64,000 bases of DNA from Anaerococcus pacaensis 9403502 (GTDB lineage: Bacteria; Bacillota; Clostridia; Tissierellales; Peptoniphilaceae). The stretch lies in NCBI GenBank assembly GCA_000308255.3, contig HG326663.1, forward strand, positions 741,269 to 805,268, read 5' to 3'. Each line of letters opens with the position of its first letter. Positions within the stretch are counted from its first letter, which is position 1. Below, in pieces: positions 35,819 through 45,161 of this stretch. A model generated the notes under the pieces. That model made no database searches. It saw only the letters and a list, made by a program, of their open reading frames with translations, and was not told where the DNA came from. A program made the position numbers and the translations under genes.

Positions 35819-37561
35819 ATGAGAGAGTTTGATATAGATAAGATAGAGCTTACCAAATATTTATTTTTTACTGGCAAGGGAGGAGTTGGCAAGACTTCTA
35901 CTGCTTGTGCCTCTGCCATTAGTCTAGCAGATCAGGGCAAGAAGGTGCTTTTAATCAGTACAGATCCTGCTTCAAATCTCCAAGACGTTTTTGAGACTGA
36001 CCTTGATAATAAGGGAGTGGAGATAGAAAAGGTAGAAGGTCTGACTGTGGCAAACTTAGACCCAATAGATGCTGCCGATGAGTATAAGGAAAGCGTAATA
36101 GGCCCTTATAGGGGAAAACTTCCTGAGTCTGTTATAGATAATATGGCTGAGCAATTATCAGGCTCTTGTACTGTTGAGATAGCTGCCTTCAACGAATTTT
36201 CAAAGTTTATCACAGATAAGGATCTGCAAAGTAAATTTGATTATATAATCTTTGATACAGCTCCAACAGGCCATACCCTAAGGATGCTTCAATTGCCTTC
36301 TGCCTGGACAGATTTTATTAGCCAAAGCACCCACGGGGCATCATGCCTTGGCCAATTATCAGGCCTTGAGGACCAAAAGGATGTTTACAAGACTGCAGTA
36401 GATACCCTAGCTGATGGCAAGCTTACTAGCCTAGTTCTAGTGACCAAGCCTGAGGAAGTGCCTATCCTTGAAGCAAGTAGAGCATCTGGGGAGTTGTCAG
36501 AACTGGGAATCAAAAACCAAATCCTAATCGTAAATGGATTGTTAAGTAATTATGATGATGATATATCCAAGGCATTTTATGATAAGCAAAAAGCAGCTCT
36601 AGAAGATATGCCAGCAAATATTAGCAATATAGATACTTATTACATTCCACTTAGGGGTTATAACTTAAACAGCATAGAAAACCTCCGCTCACTATTGACT
36701 GAAGATAAGTCAGAGCTTAAAGATGGTGAGGTAAAAGCAAGTGATATAGCTAGCCTAAGGGACATAATAGATGAACTAGATAGGAATGATAAGAAAGTTA
36801 TCTTTACCATGGGCAAGGGTGGTGTAGGTAAGACTACCATAGCTTCAGCTATAGCAAAGGGACTTGCTGATAGGGGCAAGAAAGTCCACTTAACTACGAC
36901 AGATCCAGCTAACCACCTAACAGCCACAATGGAAAAAACTGAGGGCATAAGCTTAAGCCATATAGATGAAGAAGAAGAGCTAAAAAAATACCAAGAAGAA
37001 GTCCTAGCTAGTGCCAGAGAGACTATGTCAGAAGATGACCTAGACTATATAATGGAGGACTTGCGTTCACCATGTACCCAAGAAATAGCCATCTTCCGCG
37101 CCTTTGCAGAGATAGTTGATAAGGCTGATAGTGAGGTGGTAGTCATCGATACAGCTCCAACTGGCCACACACTTTTACTTTTAGATTCGACAGAATCTTA
37201 TAACAAAGAGATAGAAAGATCCCATGGAGATGTACCAGAATCAGCTAAGAAGCTCCTACCTAGACTAAGAAATGCTGATGAAACCGAGGTTGTTATAGTA
37301 ACTCTAGCAGAGCCTACACCTTTTTATGAATCAGAACGTCTAGAAAAGGACCTAAAGAGAGCTGGTATATATAACAAATGGTGGGTAATCAATTCATCTA
37401 TCTATGCCACAGGATCTAGCAACCAAGTCTTAGCTGCCAAGGCAAATAGTGAGATAGAATGGATAAATAAAATTGATGAGCACACCAATGGCAATTTTAC
37501 CCTTATCCCATGGGTCGTAGACCAGCTAAAGGGTTCAAAATTAGATGAATTAATCAAATAG
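35819..37561 (+). CDS. arsA: Arsenical pump-driving ATPase ArsA (two-domain)
   Basis: A 580-residue protein of two homologous halves. Each has a P-loop (GKGGVGKTSTA near residue 20 and GKGGVGKTTIA near 332), a DTAPTGHTLR switch-type motif, and a Cys involved in metalloid binding (SGSCTVEIAAF near 113 and SPCTQEIAIF near 420). Both halves look active. It energises arsenite efflux, taking As(III) from ArsD. Its partner pump here is an Acr3-type permease, not ArsB, an arrangement also known in other bacteria. Confidence 0.94.
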   Translation: MREFDIDKIELTKYLFFTGKGGVGKTSTACASAISLADQGKKVLLISTDPASNLQDVFETDLDNKGVEIEKVEGLTVANLDPIDAADEYKESVIGPYRGKLPESVIDNMAEQLSGSCTVEIAAFNEFSKFITDKDLQSKFDYIIFDTAPTGHTLRMLQLPSAWTDFISQSTHGASCLGQLSGLEDQKDVYKTAVDTLADGKLTSLVLVTKPEEVPILEASRASGELSELGIKNQILIVNGLLSNYDDDISKAFYDKQKAALEDMPANISNIDTYYIPLRGYNLNSIENLRSLLTEDKSELKDGEVKASDIASLRDIIDELDRNDKKVIFTMGKGGVGKTTIASAIAKGLADRGKKVHLTTTDPANHLTATMEKTEGISLSHIDEEEELKKYQEEVLASARETMSEDDLDYIMEDLRSPCTQEIAIFRAFAEIVDKADSEVVVIDTAPTGHTLLLLDSTESYNKEIERSHGDVPESAKKLLPRLRNADETEVVIVTLAEPTPFYESERLEKDLKRAGIYNKWWVINSSIYATGSSNQVLAAKANSEIEWINKIDEHTNGNFTLIPWVVDQLKGSKLDELIK

Positions 37562-37569
37562 GAACAAAA

Positions 37570-37986
37570 ATGAAAGAAAAAGTTAAGGTAGCATTTATAT
37601 GCGTACACAATTCTTGCAGGTCTCAGATTGCTGAGGCCCTTGGCAAGAAATTTGCTGGAGATCAAATAGATTTTTATTCGGCAGGCACCGAACTAGTCCC
37701 TCAGATCAACCAAGACGCTGTAAGGCTTATCAAAGATATATACGGAATTGATATGGAAGAAAGCCAGTATTCCAAACTCATAGATGACCTACCAGAAGTA
37801 GACTATGTTATATCCATGGGTTGCAATGTAGTCTGCCCTGTACTTCCATTTAAGCACAAAAAGGATGATTGGGGTATAGAAGACCCTACTGGTAAGTCTG
37901 ATGAGGAGTTTATCAAAGTAATAGAAGAAATCGAAGGAAAAGTAAAAGACTTAATCAGCGAAATAGATGAGGAGTTTGGTAGATGA
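37570..37986 (+). CDS. arsC: Arsenate reductase, LMW-phosphatase type (thioredoxin-linked ArsC)
   Basis: A 138-residue low-molecular-weight phosphatase-like protein. The catalytic P-loop CVHNSCRS near residue 11 contains the CX5R motif, and the redox cysteines lie in MGCNVVCP near 78. It reduces arsenate to arsenite so that the pump can export it. It overlaps the start of acr3 by four bases, a tight coupling of reduction and export. Confidence 0.9.
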   Translation: MKEKVKVAFICVHNSCRSQIAEALGKKFAGDQIDFYSAGTELVPQINQDAVRLIKDIYGIDMEESQYSKLIDDLPEVDYVISMGCNVVCPVLPFKHKKDDWGIEDPTGKSDEEFIKVIEEIEGKVKDLISEIDEEFGR

Positions 37987-39023
37987 AAAAACAACAAGAT
38001 ATAAGCTTTTTTGAGCGAAATCTTACATTTTGGGTTTTAATATGCATGGCCATTGGTGTTCTAATCGGACGCTTCATACCTGCTATTCCAGAGGCTTTGG
38101 GAGAGTTTGAGTTTTACAATGTATCTATCCCAACAACCATACTTCTTTGGATTATGATCTATCCTATGATGCTAAAGATTGACTTTAAAAGTATAAAGAA
38201 TATAAAAAATAATCCTAAGGGTCTATTTATAACATGGTTTGCCAACTGGATTATCAAGCCATTTACTATGTATCTGATAGCTAGATTATTCTTTTTTGGT
38301 ATTTATAAAAATATTATCAGCGAAAATCTTGCCTCCGAATATCTAGCAGGTGCAGTATTATTAGGGGCAGCTCCATGTACAGCCATGGTGTTTGTTTGGA
38401 GTAAGCTAACCAGGGGAGATAGTGCCTACACCCTAGTGCAAGTAGCTAGCAATGATTTAATCTTGCTATTTGCCTATATTCCAATAGTAAGCTTTTTACT
38501 AAAGAGGGGCAATATCAATATACCTTGGGGGACCCTACTTTTATCAATCGTACTATTTATAGTAGTTCCCCTTATCCTAAGTATGATTACTAGAAACTAT
38601 GTGATAAAAAATAAGGGTGAAGATTACTTAAATGATGTATTTATCCCATCATTTGATAAGTATACTATGGTTGGATTATTACTAACATTGATAATAATAT
38701 TTTCATTCCAAGGAATGAAAATTATCGACCAACCTCTAGATATTGCTCTTATAGCAGTACCACTTATACTTCAAACCTTTCTTATATTTGCTATAACCTT
38801 TGGCATGGCATATCTTGCAAAGCTACCTTATTCTATAGCTGCTCCATGCGGGATGATAGGAGCATCTAACTTCTTTGAATTAGCTGTAGCGGTTGCTATT
38901 TCACTATTTGGACTATCATCTGGTGCAACCCTTGCAACAGTGGTAGGGGTTTTGGTAGAAGTTCCAGTCATGCTACTCTTAGTAAGAATTGCAAACTCTA
39001 TGGAGTATAAGTTTAACAGATAA
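37983..39023 (+). CDS. acr3: Arsenite efflux permease Acr3
   Basis: A 346-residue membrane protein with ten predicted helices of the bile/arsenite/riboflavin transporter fold. The family block GAAPCTAMVFVWS, with the essential Cys near residue 125, and the conserved GASNFFELAVAVAI near 298 identify Acr3. It exports As(III), possibly energised by ArsA. It is the last gene of the ars operon and is followed by a strong terminator. Confidence 0.93.
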   Translation: MKKQQDISFFERNLTFWVLICMAIGVLIGRFIPAIPEALGEFEFYNVSIPTTILLWIMIYPMMLKIDFKSIKNIKNNPKGLFITWFANWIIKPFTMYLIARLFFFGIYKNIISENLASEYLAGAVLLGAAPCTAMVFVWSKLTRGDSAYTLVQVASNDLILLFAYIPIVSFLLKRGNINIPWGTLLLSIVLFIVVPLILSMITRNYVIKNKGEDYLNDVFIPSFDKYTMVGLLLTLIIIFSFQGMKIIDQPLDIALIAVPLILQTFLIFAITFGMAYLAKLPYSIAAPCGMIGASNFFELAVAVAISLFGLSSGATLATVVGVLVEVPVMLLLVRIANSMEYKFNR

Positions 39024-39036
39024 TTCATCGTAAAAG

Positions 39037-39109
39037 ATCAGCCTAGTGAGGTGAACCCCTCAATCCGTATTCCGGATTTTGGGGTTCGGCTTATAAGGCT
39101 GATTTTTTT
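39037..39109 (+). terminator. Terminator of the ars operon
   Basis: An outer stem ATCAGCC (39037-39043) with GGCTGAT (39097-39103) encloses an inner hairpin around AACCCCTCAATCCG and its partner, then a run of seven T. A similar core AACCCCTCAATCCGTATT is also used as a terminator at 52624 after ahpF. Confidence 0.8.
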
Positions 39110-39133
39110 ATTATAGTTTGATTATTTAAATAA

Positions 39134-39182
39134 AAAAACCCATCAATAGATTTTTTTCTAACAAAAGTCTGGATGGGTTTTT
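39134..39182 (+). terminator. Bidirectional terminator between convergent genes
   Basis: AAAAACCCATC (39134-39144) pairs with GATGGGTTTTT (39172-39182). A and T runs on either side allow use on both strands, between acr3 and the MetE-like gene that face each other. Confidence 0.65.
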
Positions 39183-39189
39183 GTGTATT

Positions 39190-39533
39190 TCAAGGGAGGA
39201 CTGGCTGATTATTTGTGAATCAATTGTATATTCGCATTCTTTTTTGACTAATATTATATAAAGAGTTTTTATTTGCTAGATTGAGGGACGTATCAATCTG
39301 CAGATATTTTTTATTAATACCAAGTAGTAGTAAGTAGTTATTAATTTATCTTAGGAGAAAAGTTTGCTTGGTACTCTTATAATAATTTTTTTGGAGAGAT
39401 CTTCATGATTTTTAGTAATTTTTATCAGCTAAGGATGCATGCTTCTAGGTTTTGTGGTCCTAGGTGGATTATTTAATAATATCAGCCAGTTTATCTTATC
39501 AATTATTGTATTATAGGGGGGAGTTGCTAGAGC
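39190..39533 (+). other. Gene-free AT-rich stretch
   Basis: No coding frame with an RBS and no recognisable RNA element is seen between the terminators and the stop of the MetE-like gene. Confidence 0.4.
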
Positions 39534-40691
39534 TTATTCTCCCCAGAATTCTTCTGCTATTTTTTGGCCTTGGTCAATCTTTGCCCATTGTTCATCAACG
39601 CTTAGTTCGTTTCCTTCGTCACATGAAGCAAAGCCGCATTGGTGGGATAGGTAGAGTCTGTCTTTGTCTATGAATTGGCTTGCTTTTTCTAATAGGTCTA
39701 GGGCTCTTTTTTCATCATCAAGGGTGTTGGTCTTGCTTGATAATAGGCCTAGGACTATTTCGGTATCTTTGTCCTTAAATACTTCTAGGGCGTCTATTGA
39801 TCCTGCACGCTCATCATCCCATTCTAGATAGAATCTGTCGTAGTTTTGCTTTTCTAAGAATAGGTGGGCGATTGATTCATAAGATCCATCACTCATTGAT
39901 CTTGACTCGTAGTTACCACGGCAATTGTGGGTATATACTTTTAGTCCAAGCTCATGACCATAGTCAATTACCTCATTGTTTATGTCTATAAATTTGTAGG
40001 CAAGCTCCTCATTTTGTTCTTCTTTTCCGCCTGTTGCCTCAAATGGAGAATCCTGGTTATCATCTGAGAAAATTTCCCATAGGCAGTCGTCAAATTGAAC
40101 TATTTCTCCGCCGGCTTCCTTGAATTCTTTGAGGAAGTCTTTGTATGATTGTTTTAAGTCCTCTTCGTATTGGTCGATTTTGCCAGCGTAGTAGCCATCA
40201 CTTAGTCTATCAAATAATGATAGCTCACCATAGATATGAGATGGTGAAGGGATACATTGTTTGATTTCGACATCTCCTGCTAGTTCTTTTAGTCTTTTGA
40301 AGTGGTCTATGAATGGGTGGTTCTTGCCGTTAATCTTATCTACAAATTTGATTCCAATATCGGTTCTAGTTTCGTATTTTTCTTCTTTACCATCCTTATC
40401 CCTAAAGAAATATCCGGTATCAGCTATGTACCTTTCTGCTCCATTTAGTCCCCATACAAAGTCTAGGTGCCATAGGGATTTGGAGAATTCCCCATCTGTA
40501 ATTTCTACCAGCCCATGGTCTTTTTGGGCCTTTACTACTTCAGCTACAGCTTCATCTTCAGTTTTCTTATATCCATCTAGATCATCGTAGAATGGATAAG
40601 TGATGTCATCACGTTTTCTTATTTCATCTTTGTATTCTAATAGTTCCTTTGGTCTTAGTAACGATCCTACAATTAAAAATCTTTTGCTCAT
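39534..40691 (-). CDS. MetE-like (cobalamin-independent methionine synthase C-terminal domain) protein
   Basis: A 385-residue protein equal to the catalytic C-terminal barrel of MetE, as in the YxjG/YxjH proteins. Features include the N-terminal GSLLRP, the ITDGEFSK segment near residue 60, VQFDDCLWEI near 205 with the acidic/Cys pattern, and a C-terminal SHQCGFASC with the zinc-ligand Cys. These proteins are thought to make methionine using a methyl donor that is not fully defined. A Met-type T-box upstream supports a role in methionine supply. Confidence 0.85.
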   Translation of the reverse strand: MSKRFLIVGSLLRPKELLEYKDEIRKRDDITYPFYDDLDGYKKTEDEAVAEVVKAQKDHGLVEITDGEFSKSLWHLDFVWGLNGAERYIADTGYFFRDKDGKEEKYETRTDIGIKFVDKINGKNHPFIDHFKRLKELAGDVEIKQCIPSPSHIYGELSLFDRLSDGYYAGKIDQYEEDLKQSYKDFLKEFKEAGGEIVQFDDCLWEIFSDDNQDSPFEATGGKEEQNEELAYKFIDINNEVIDYGHELGLKVYTHNCRGNYESRSMSDGSYESIAHLFLEKQNYDRFYLEWDDERAGSIDALEVFKDKDTEIVLGLLSSKTNTLDDEKRALDLLEKASQFIDKDRLYLSHQCGFASCDEGNELSVDEQWAKIDQGQKIAEEFWGE

Positions 40692-40743
40692 TTTAAGCTC
40701 CTTTATTAAAATTATTTAGAAATAAAACGCTAAAGGCTGAAAT

Positions 40744-41003
40744 CAAAAAGACCCCGTCCTTAAAAAGGACGAGGTCACTCGTGTTACCACCTTAATTTTA
40801 TATTAATCTCACAATTAATAACTCATCAGGTACATATAATACCCTATCGCTGTAACGTGCGCACACGGATTGTCTTAAATATTCGGACAACCAACTTAGA
40901 GGCCATTTTCAGTTTTCTGCTACTTGACTATTTCCACCAACCATAGTCTCTCTGTAAAGTTTTCAAAAACCTACTTTTCTCATCAACGTTTTTATTTCCT
41001 AGT
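40744..41003 (-). promoter_or_regulatory. T-box leader, predicted methionine specifier (AUG)
   Basis: On the minus strand: stem I with GAUGAGAAAAGUA, distal AGAGAG and GGUUGGUGGAA elements, the T-box AAGGUGGUAACACGAG near 40785-40800 and a GC-rich terminator with UUUUU near 40745. Alignment to the other T-boxes gives AUG at 40904-40906, followed by G. It controls the MetE-like gene. Confidence 0.87.
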
Positions 41004-41150
41004 TATAATTATAGACTAGCTTTTTATCTTTGTCAAATAAATTGTTGAAAATATTTTGATTATTCTTTTAGTGTTTGTTCAAATCTCACTAATTACATAG
41101 CTAGAGCAGAAGACGTATAGTGAAAGTATTAAAGATTTGATGGGGTAATA

Positions 41151-41645
41151 ATGATAGAAATAATACAAACGAGCAAAGATGATTTAAAAAATATACAAAA
41201 GTTGTGGGCTGACAAAGAAGTCATGGCCCATGTGGGTATTCCAGATGGGATTATAAGATCAGATGATCAAATGAATAGCTGGCTAGAAGCACAAATCTCA
41301 AAGGTAGCTAATTCAAATCATTACTCAATCTATAAAGATGGTAAATATTGCGGAGAAGTTCACTATGAGATTTTTACTGACCATGATAATATAGCAGATC
41401 TTGGCATCAAATTATATAGCTTTGCGAGAGGATTAGGGATAGCTAACTATGCCTTATCTTTTGTAATTGAAAAAGCATATAAAAATGGGGCAAAGATAAT
41501 ATCCTTAGACCCAAATCCTAACAATAAAAGAGCTATCAGATTTTATGAGAAGATGGGTTTTGTAAAAAAGGAAACACCAGATTTTGTTATTAAAAGATTC
41601 CCCCAATTTGACCATTATTATATGGAGCTTAATAAGAAATTATAA
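41151..41645 (+). CDS. GNAT-family N-acetyltransferase
   Basis: A 164-residue GNAT protein. The motif-A region near residues 80-105 (DLGIKLYSFARGLGIANYAL) has the RxxGxA acetyl-CoA loop, and RFYEKMGF lies near 128, as in RimJ/RimL-like acetyltransferases. The substrate is unknown. It is not clearly linked to the antitoxin gene that starts 85 bases downstream. Confidence 0.8.
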   Translation: MIEIIQTSKDDLKNIQKLWADKEVMAHVGIPDGIIRSDDQMNSWLEAQISKVANSNHYSIYKDGKYCGEVHYEIFTDHDNIADLGIKLYSFARGLGIANYALSFVIEKAYKNGAKIISLDPNPNNKRAIRFYEKMGFVKKETPDFVIKRFPQFDHYYMELNKKL

Positions 41646-41729
41646 TATAGGGTATATTAATTGAAAAAATAAGCAAAATTATTTACAATCCATTACTAGG
41701 TAAGTATAATGTAAAAAAAGGGGGGGCTT

Positions 41730-42002
41730 ATGGATACAACTAATGTGAATTTTAGACTTGACAAGAAAACTAAAAAAGAAGCTGAAGAATTGTTTGAGGA
41801 CTTGGGATTAAATATGACCACAGCACTTACCATGTTTGTTAAAGCATCCATTAGGGAGCAAGCAATTCCATTTGAAGTTAGAAGGGATGTTCCAAAAGCT
41901 GAAACAATTGCAGACATTGATGAATCAGAAAGATTATTAAAGGATCCAAATGTCAAAGCTTATGACAATATGAAAGATTTGATTAAGTCTCTTGAGTCAT
42001 GA
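41730..42002 (+). CDS. RelB/DinJ-family antitoxin
   Basis: A 90-residue protein with the RelB/DinJ ribbon-helix-helix N-terminus (TTNVNFRLDKKTKKEAEELF, then LGLNMTTALTMFVKASI) and an acidic C-terminus that would wrap the toxin. It should also repress its own promoter. The toxin frame overlaps the stop codon by four bases (ATGA), the normal arrangement, but the toxin is broken. The antitoxin looks intact. Confidence 0.88.
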   Translation: MDTTNVNFRLDKKTKKEAEELFEDLGLNMTTALTMFVKASIREQAIPFEVRRDVPKAETIADIDESERLLKDPNVKAYDNMKDLIKSLES

Positions 42003-42255
42003 AATATCAAGTCATATATACAAATAGATTTAAAAAAGATTTAAAATTAGCAAAGAAGCAAAATAAAGATTTGGATAAACTTTATAAAATGGTAATACAT
42101 TAGATTTATCCTATAATGATCATAGCTAAGTGGGGGATTACAAAGACTATAGAGAATGCCACATTGAGTCAGACTGGCTACTAATTTACAAAATTAAAGA
42201 TGAAAAAATGGTTTTATCTTTGACAAAGCTGGGCTCACATTCAGACTTATTTTAA
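41999..42255 (+). pseudogene. YafQ/RelE-family toxin, broken
   Basis: The frame starts as a YafQ-type mRNA interferase (VIYTNRFKKDLKLAKKQNKD) and stops after 34 residues. Downstream the rest is readable in another frame: LDLSYNDHS, a TAA, then GDYKDYRECHIESDWLLIYKI and LTKLGSHSDLF, which matches the C-terminal half of YafQ with its catalytic His. A small deletion with frameshift plus one stop codon destroy it, so the locus is an antitoxin without a working toxin. Confidence 0.83.
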
Positions 42256-42527
42256 ATGAAGAAAGAAACAAAACGCCCGACAGTCTGAAACATAATTATT
42301 ATATTTTTATTTTTCTTTATTGAGCATATAATTCTTGCTTTGGTGTCTTACCCTACTAAGCGCAAGCTTAAAAAGCTTATGACGGAAAATCTCACAGGGA
42401 GAAGTTTAGTTAAAATAATTTCAAATAATCGTAACAAAACCTCCTAATAGATTAGTCTGATGTTAATTAGCTAGACCAATCTACTAAGAGGAATCATATC
42501 ATATATATTGCAACAGCCGCTTTTAAT
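42256..42527 (+). other. Gene-free stretch with a hairpin
   Basis: A long imperfect hairpin at about 42440-42490 (arms including TAGATTAGTCT and AGACCAATCTA) lies between the dead toxin and the convergent SDR gene. No intact coding frame is seen. Confidence 0.4.
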
Positions 42528-43298
42528 TTAAATTGTGAGCCATCCACCATCTACAGATAGCAGTTGTCCTGTGGTATAACTTGAGTTGTGGCTAGCAAAC
42601 ATTAGTATAGCTGTGTCTAGCTCTCCTGCTTGGCCTGGGCGGCCCATTGGGGTGCTCATAGTTATAAATTGTGCCATAGCTTCATTGGCTAGGACATCTT
42701 GGGTCATTTCGCTTTCAAAGTATGCAGGGCCTATGGCATTTACTGTGATGCCATCTTTTGCCCATTCTGCTGCAAGACTGATAGTTAGATTTCTAACTGC
42801 ACCCTTGGTTGTAGTATACATTGATAAGGCGCCGCCGTTTAGGGCTACTGACGAGTGAATAGAGCCGAGGTTGATGATTCTACCGTAGCCATTTTCTTTC
42901 ATATTTTTTCCTACTTCACGGGCCATGTAAAATAGAGAGTTGACATTGACATCCATCATACGAAGCCATTGTTCATCTGTAGTCTCTGTAGCTGGAGCCG
43001 TATCACCTAGTCCTGCGTTGTTGATGAGTATATCAATTTTACCAAAGTCTTCGATTACCTTAGCTACATTTTCTGTAACTTTTGTACTGTCTGTGACATC
43101 TGTTACATAGTATTTGACTTTTACGTCGTATTCGCTTTCAATATCTGCCTTAACTTGTTTAAGTTTATCTTCACGACGGGCAAATAATGCAAGATTTGCT
43201 CCTTGATTTGCTAGGGCCTTAGCAAATTGAACGCCAAGTCCAGAAGAAGCACCTGTAACTATGGCTACGTCACCTGTTAGGTCAAAATAATTTTTCAT
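42528..43298 (-). CDS. SDR-family oxidoreductase (gluconate 5-dehydrogenase / FabG-like)
   Basis: A 256-residue short-chain dehydrogenase. The NAD(P) loop is TGASSGLGVQFA near residue 15, NNAG lies near 90, the catalytic Ser is in LGSIHSS near 143 and the Tyr-Lys pair in MYTTTKGA near 160. The C-terminal VDGGW is conserved. ATG at 43298 has an AAGGAA RBS; the longer upstream frame lacks one. It is most like gluconate 5-dehydrogenases and 3-oxoacyl-ACP reductases; the true substrate is unknown. Confidence 0.85.
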   Translation of the reverse strand: MKNYFDLTGDVAIVTGASSGLGVQFAKALANQGANLALFARREDKLKQVKADIESEYDVKVKYYVTDVTDSTKVTENVAKVIEDFGKIDILINNAGLGDTAPATETTDEQWLRMMDVNVNSLFYMAREVGKNMKENGYGRIINLGSIHSSVALNGGALSMYTTTKGAVRNLTISLAAEWAKDGITVNAIGPAYFESEMTQDVLANEAMAQFITMSTPMGRPGQAGELDTAILMFASHNSSYTTGQLLSVDGGWLTI

Positions 43299-43502
43299 AA
43301 AAATTTCCTTTCGATTTTTTGCCAGATTTATCTCTATCTCTTTAGACCTTATATACCCCAATTTTCTGTTCTATTTCTCATTTACTTTTAATGTTTTTAA
43401 CAAGTAGGAATCTGATAATCATCTACCAAAATAAAGCAAATGTTAGCATACTAACTATAAAGCTAAAAATCCAATTGTTAAAATAATTGTAAGGAGGATG
43501 AT

Positions 43503-43853
43503 ATGGATAAAGATATAACAATTGTTAGCAATAATCCTAGGCTTGCTGACTTTTATGATAACGTTTTATGGGTTGATGGTGACTATATAGATGTCCTTTA
43601 TAAGGTCAGGGATATGGTTCACCTGGGCCATACTATCATAAATCATCCCCTTGGAGCATCTATTAGAATGTTTTATTCTCCTTACAGAAGTATCGCCATC
43701 AGAAAAGGCGACAGCGATAGGTCTGTGAATATTATAGAAGATTCAGTAATCTCGTATTTGACCATCATGGGAGAGCGCGAACCAGATTATAAAAATGCGA
43801 GAGACTATGAGTTCATGGACATGGAGCTTCTTAAGGAGGGACTGACTCAGTAG
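43503..43853 (+). CDS. grdX: GrdX family protein
   Basis: A 116-residue protein of the GrdX family, found at the head of glycine/sarcosine/betaine reductase gene clusters. It matches in length and in segments such as ITIVSNNPRL near the N-terminus and VRDMVHLGHTIINHPLGASIRMFYSPYRS in the middle. Its function is not established. It is the first gene here of the grd group, with AAGGAGG upstream and the GrdE-type gene 12 bases downstream. Confidence 0.83.
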   Translation: MDKDITIVSNNPRLADFYDNVLWVDGDYIDVLYKVRDMVHLGHTIINHPLGASIRMFYSPYRSIAIRKGDSDRSVNIIEDSVISYLTIMGEREPDYKNARDYEFMDMELLKEGLTQ

Positions 43854-43865
43854 AAAGGAGAATCT

Positions 43866-45152
43866 ATGAGACTAGAACTTCAAAATGTATTAATTGAAGA
43901 TGTCGTATTATCAGATGTTACTAAAATCGAGGGCAGAAGCGTCTATGTGAATGTAGATGAGATGATTGACTACCTAAAAGAAGTTCCATTTGTCAGTGAC
44001 ATCAAAATAGACTTGGCTAAGCCAGGTGAGAAGACGAGGATTATCCCTGTTAAGGACTGTTTAGAGCCTAGATATAGGGTAGGAAGAACAAACAAATTCC
44101 CGGGACTAACAGGAGAGATTGAGCAACTTGGTGATGGTATTACTAAAGTCATGAAGAATGTGGCTGTTGTGACAGTTGGAGATATTGTAGGTTTCCAAGA
44201 GGGTGTAATCGATATGTGGGGCGAAGGTGCAGAGTATACACCGTTTTCAAAAACTCTAAATATCGTAGTTGACATCAGCGTAATCGATGGCTTAAAACCA
44301 CACGAACATGAGGAAACAGCTAGGACAGTAGGGCTAAAGGCAGCAGAATATTTGGGCCAAGCTCTAGAGAACTGCGAATATGATGAAACCGAAGTCTATG
44401 AATTAAATGCTATACCAGAAGAAAACGAAGCATGCAAAGATTTGCCAAGAGTAATTTATGCACAAATGCTTATAGCTCAGGGCTTGCTACATGATGTATA
44501 TATCTATGGTGTAGATGCTAAGAAAATTTTGCCAACCTTACTTCATCCAAATGAAGAGCTAGATGGGGCGGTAATTTCCGGTAATTGTGTGGCAGCTTGT
44601 GACAAAATCACTACCTACCAACACTTAAATAATCCAGTAGTAAAGGAACTGTACAAAGAACACGGCAAGACCATAAATTTTTTGGGTCAAATCATGATTC
44701 CAGAACTAACCACACTTGATGGTAAATTTAGAACTTGCGATTATACAGTTAAACTTTGTAAGATGCTTGGTGCTCAAGGGGTTATTGTATCAGAAGAGGG
44801 TTATGGCAATCCAGACTCTGACTTAGTGATGATATCAGCTGGACTTGAAAAAGCAGGCATTAAATCAGTTCTTATTACAGATGAATGTTCAGGTTGGGCA
44901 GGGGACTCTCAGCCACTTGCAGATGCCAAAAAAGAAGCTTGTGCTGTAGTTTCTACAGGTAATGTATCTCACTTAGTTCATTTAACAAAGGCTGAGAAAG
45001 TTATTGGTGATCAACAAGCGGTAATGAACCTTGCTGGTGGCTGGGATGGTTGTATTGATGAAGAAACGGGCACTATTACTTGCGAATTAAATGCAGTGAT
45101 TGGGTCAACTTCTGAGATAGGATACCACAACTTAACTGTTGAGCTTCATTAG
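43866..45152 (+). CDS. grdE: Glycine/sarcosine/betaine reductase component B, proprotein subunit (GrdE/GrdG/GrdI type)
   Basis: A 428-residue proprotein of component B. It should self-cleave at the Asn-Cys bond in SGNCVAACDK (Cys241) to form two subunits, the second with a pyruvoyl-type group. Component B binds the amino-acid substrate and forms a Schiff base before reductive cleavage to acetyl phosphate and an amine. It is followed after nine bases by the selenocysteine subunit. Which of glycine, sarcosine or betaine is used cannot be told from this sequence alone, so the symbol is provisional. Confidence 0.87.
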   Translation: MRLELQNVLIEDVVLSDVTKIEGRSVYVNVDEMIDYLKEVPFVSDIKIDLAKPGEKTRIIPVKDCLEPRYRVGRTNKFPGLTGEIEQLGDGITKVMKNVAVVTVGDIVGFQEGVIDMWGEGAEYTPFSKTLNIVVDISVIDGLKPHEHEETARTVGLKAAEYLGQALENCEYDETEVYELNAIPEENEACKDLPRVIYAQMLIAQGLLHDVYIYGVDAKKILPTLLHPNEELDGAVISGNCVAACDKITTYQHLNNPVVKELYKEHGKTINFLGQIMIPELTTLDGKFRTCDYTVKLCKMLGAQGVIVSEEGYGNPDSDLVMISAGLEKAGIKSVLITDECSGWAGDSQPLADAKKEACAVVSTGNVSHLVHLTKAEKVIGDQQAVMNLAGGWDGCIDEETGTITCELNAVIGSTSEIGYHNLTVELH

Positions 45153-45161
45153 GAGGTAATT

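Noticed and set aside
43362..43502. Glycine riboswitch upstream of grdX
   Set aside because: The leader is too short and lacks the conserved tandem aptamer segments.
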